Positions 6,158 through 7,452 of a DNA stretch of 7,452 bases are shown here, piece by piece. The number at the start of each line of letters is the position of its first letter. Within the stretch, counting starts at the first letter, position 1. This DNA comes from Coxiellaceae bacterium (GTDB taxonomy: Bacteria; Pseudomonadota; Gammaproteobacteria; Coxiellales; Coxiellaceae). A program made the translations under genes and the position numbers. The notes beneath the pieces were generated by a model. It worked only from the letters and a program-made list of their open reading frames with translations, searched no databases and was not told the DNA's origin. The stretch is taken from contig JABABC010000222.1 of NCBI GenBank assembly GCA_014238445.1, positions 1-7,452 of the forward strand. The letters are read 5' to 3'.

Positions 6158-7452
6158 ATGAAGCAACACAATTTACTGAAATCGTTAATCCCTTTTTTAA
6201 TGATTGCGTTTTTGAATACCTTTATCGATATTGGCCATAAGGCATTAATGATGGACACGGTCTATGCAACCTCGTCCGTTCATCAGTACATGTTATTATC
6301 ATCTATAGTTAACGCGTTAATGCTTTTGCCCTATTTATTTCTATTTACCTTCTCAGGCTTTATTGCAGATCGATGGCCTAAGATTATGATATTGCGGATT
6401 ACCTCCTTTAGTACGATCCCGCTCACAATTTTTTTAACCTTATGCTATTTCCAAGGATGGTTCTGGTTGGCTTTTTCAACCACGGTATTGCTGGCGCTTC
6501 AAAGTGTACTGAACTCGCCTGCAAAGTATGGCTATATTCGTGAAGCTTTTGGTATTTCTAATATCGCTCGCTTGAATGGGATGGTACAAGCAGCTGTTAT
6601 CATTGCTATTGTAGTCAGTCAAGCCGTATTTACTTTTTCAGCTAATGCGTTAGTAGCACATCGTTTAGCTTCTATCACAACAGCATCACATTTTATCATT
6701 GGTTTTGCGCCCATTGGTTTTGTTTTAATTGCTTTAGCGAGCGCTGAATTTTTAATGACCTTCCATTTAACACGCACGCCTGCCGCTGATCCTAATTCAA
6801 GGTACTTGCTGTCATCATATATCACAGGTCAGTATTTACGTTCGTACTTAAGTAGTGCTTTTCATAAGAAAGCCATTTTTATTTGCATGCTTGGTTTATC
6901 GCTATTTTATGCCGTTAACCAGGAGTTATTGGCGATTTATGGTGGCTATTTGAAAGAGTCAGTGGGCGCTAGTGCTAACTTTGCCTTAAGTTCAATCGGT
7001 ATTGCTGGACTTGGTGTCTTGGTTGGCGCTATGTTGGCAGGGAAAATTTCACGCGGTTTTATTGAAGTGGCGACTATTCCGTTGGCAACGTTAGCGATGT
7101 GTTTTGGTCTGATTTTTCTATCACACTTACATAATCAGCCGCTTATTGTCATGATGATGCTATTGTATGGTGTTTTTGCGGGTATGTTGATCGTACCATT
7201 AAATGCTCTTATTCAATTCCATGCAAAACCTGCTGCGTTAGGAAAAGTCCTGGCTACGAATAATTTTTTACAAATGTTATCCATGTTTGTGTATTTGATG
7301 TTCGGTGTTGGTTTGATTCACTATCTTTTTAGTATTGCATTTCAATTAAATCTGCTCATTTCCTTGGGGTTTGTTGGTTTTCTGGCTAGCTTGTACTTTT
7401 GCCCCCAGTCATTTATACGTTATAGCCGTTTAGCTCAAACACAGCGTTTGAC
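6158..7452 (+). CDS. LplT-like MFS transporter, probably the N-terminal part of an Aas-type acyltransferase fusion (partial, runs off right edge)
   Basis: This is an open frame of 431 codons with no stop, not complete in the window. It encodes about twelve membrane segments in the MFS pattern. Features matching the lysophospholipid transporter LplT and Aas-like fusions are FSGFIADRWPK (65–75, MFS motif A region), LNSPAKYGYI (118–127), GLGVLVGAMLAGKIS (284–298), IEVATIPLATLAM (302–314), and VPLNALIQ followed by GKVLATNNFLQ (346–372). Known relatives flip lysophospholipids across the inner membrane for reacylation. Stand-alone LplT is about 400 residues, and this frame continues past the last membrane segment into a basic, soluble stretch (about 417–431). 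A following PlsC acyltransferase, perhaps also an AMP-ligase domain, is therefore inferred but not seen. AAAGGA precedes the ATG by four bases. The gene starts 14 bases after alr, so it is likely in the same transcript. Confidence 0.78.
   Translation, partial: MKQHNLLKSLIPFLMIAFLNTFIDIGHKALMMDTVYATSSVHQYMLLSSIVNALMLLPYLFLFTFSGFIADRWPKIMILRITSFSTIPLTIFLTLCYFQGWFWLAFSTTVLLALQSVLNSPAKYGYIREAFGISNIARLNGMVQAAVIIAIVVSQAVFTFSANALVAHRLASITTASHFIIGFAPIGFVLIALASAEFLMTFHLTRTPAADPNSRYLLSSYITGQYLRSYLSSAFHKKAIFICMLGLSLFYAVNQELLAIYGGYLKESVGASANFALSSIGIAGLGVLVGAMLAGKISRGFIEVATIPLATLAMCFGLIFLSHLHNQPLIVMMMLLYGVFAGMLIVPLNALIQFHAKPAALGKVLATNNFLQMLSMFVYLMFGVGLIHYLFSIAFQLNLLISLGFVGFLASLYFCPQSFIRYSRLAQTQRL

Noticed and set aside
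1..7452. A hidden mobile element, toxin–antitoxin pair, defence system or CRISPR array
   Set aside because: All sizeable frames are housekeeping genes with tight spacing. I saw no terminal repeats, spaced direct repeats, transposase motifs or small paired genes.

Overview
The window is a compact, almost fully coding stretch of a gammaproteobacterial chromosome. The clearest clue is the order rpsF–rpsR–(membrane protein)–rplI–dnaB–alr, which I recall from Pseudomonas and related groups, where a DUF2232-type membrane gene sits between rpsR and rplI and priB is absent. RpsF, DnaB and Alr all read as ordinary gammaproteobacterial proteins. Moderate GC and an AT-leaning third position would suit a Legionellales-like lineage, but that placement is an inference and not secure. 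I see no mobile element, tRNA, rRNA, CRISPR array, phage gene or defence system.

Left part (minus strand, 2–1224): a two-gene unit transcribed leftward. It starts with a small Mth938/DUF498-like protein of unknown function. This is joined through an ATGA stop/start overlap to nadE, the glutamine-dependent NAD+ synthetase. nadE leaves the window at the left edge just as its synthetase domain begins. An inter-domain linker is encoded by a run of nine C residues.

Middle (1225–1565): a divergent intergenic region that must carry promoters for both the leftward unit and the rightward ribosomal operon. It holds weak promoter-like elements, a 12-bp imperfect palindrome and an 8-bp tandem duplication, and no convincing gene.

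Right part (plus strand, 1566–7452): rpsF (S6), rpsR (S18), a polytopic membrane protein, rplI (L9), then a 72-base gap with a stem-loop, dnaB (replicative helicase), alr (alanine racemase, overlapping dnaB by one base) and, 14 bases on, an MFS-type protein. Its motifs match the lysophospholipid flippase LplT or the transporter domain of the fused Aas-like acyltransferases. This last gene is still open at the right edge after 431 codons, already longer than a stand-alone LplT, which favours a fusion protein.

Functionally the window combines ribosome assembly, chromosome replication, D-alanine supply for peptidoglycan, phospholipid repair or remodelling, and NAD synthesis. All are housekeeping functions. 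I found no evidence of a new multi-gene system. The points most worth a second look are the uncharacterised membrane protein in the ribosomal operon, the DUF498–nadE coupling, the C9 tract in nadE and the probable acyltransferase fusion after alr.
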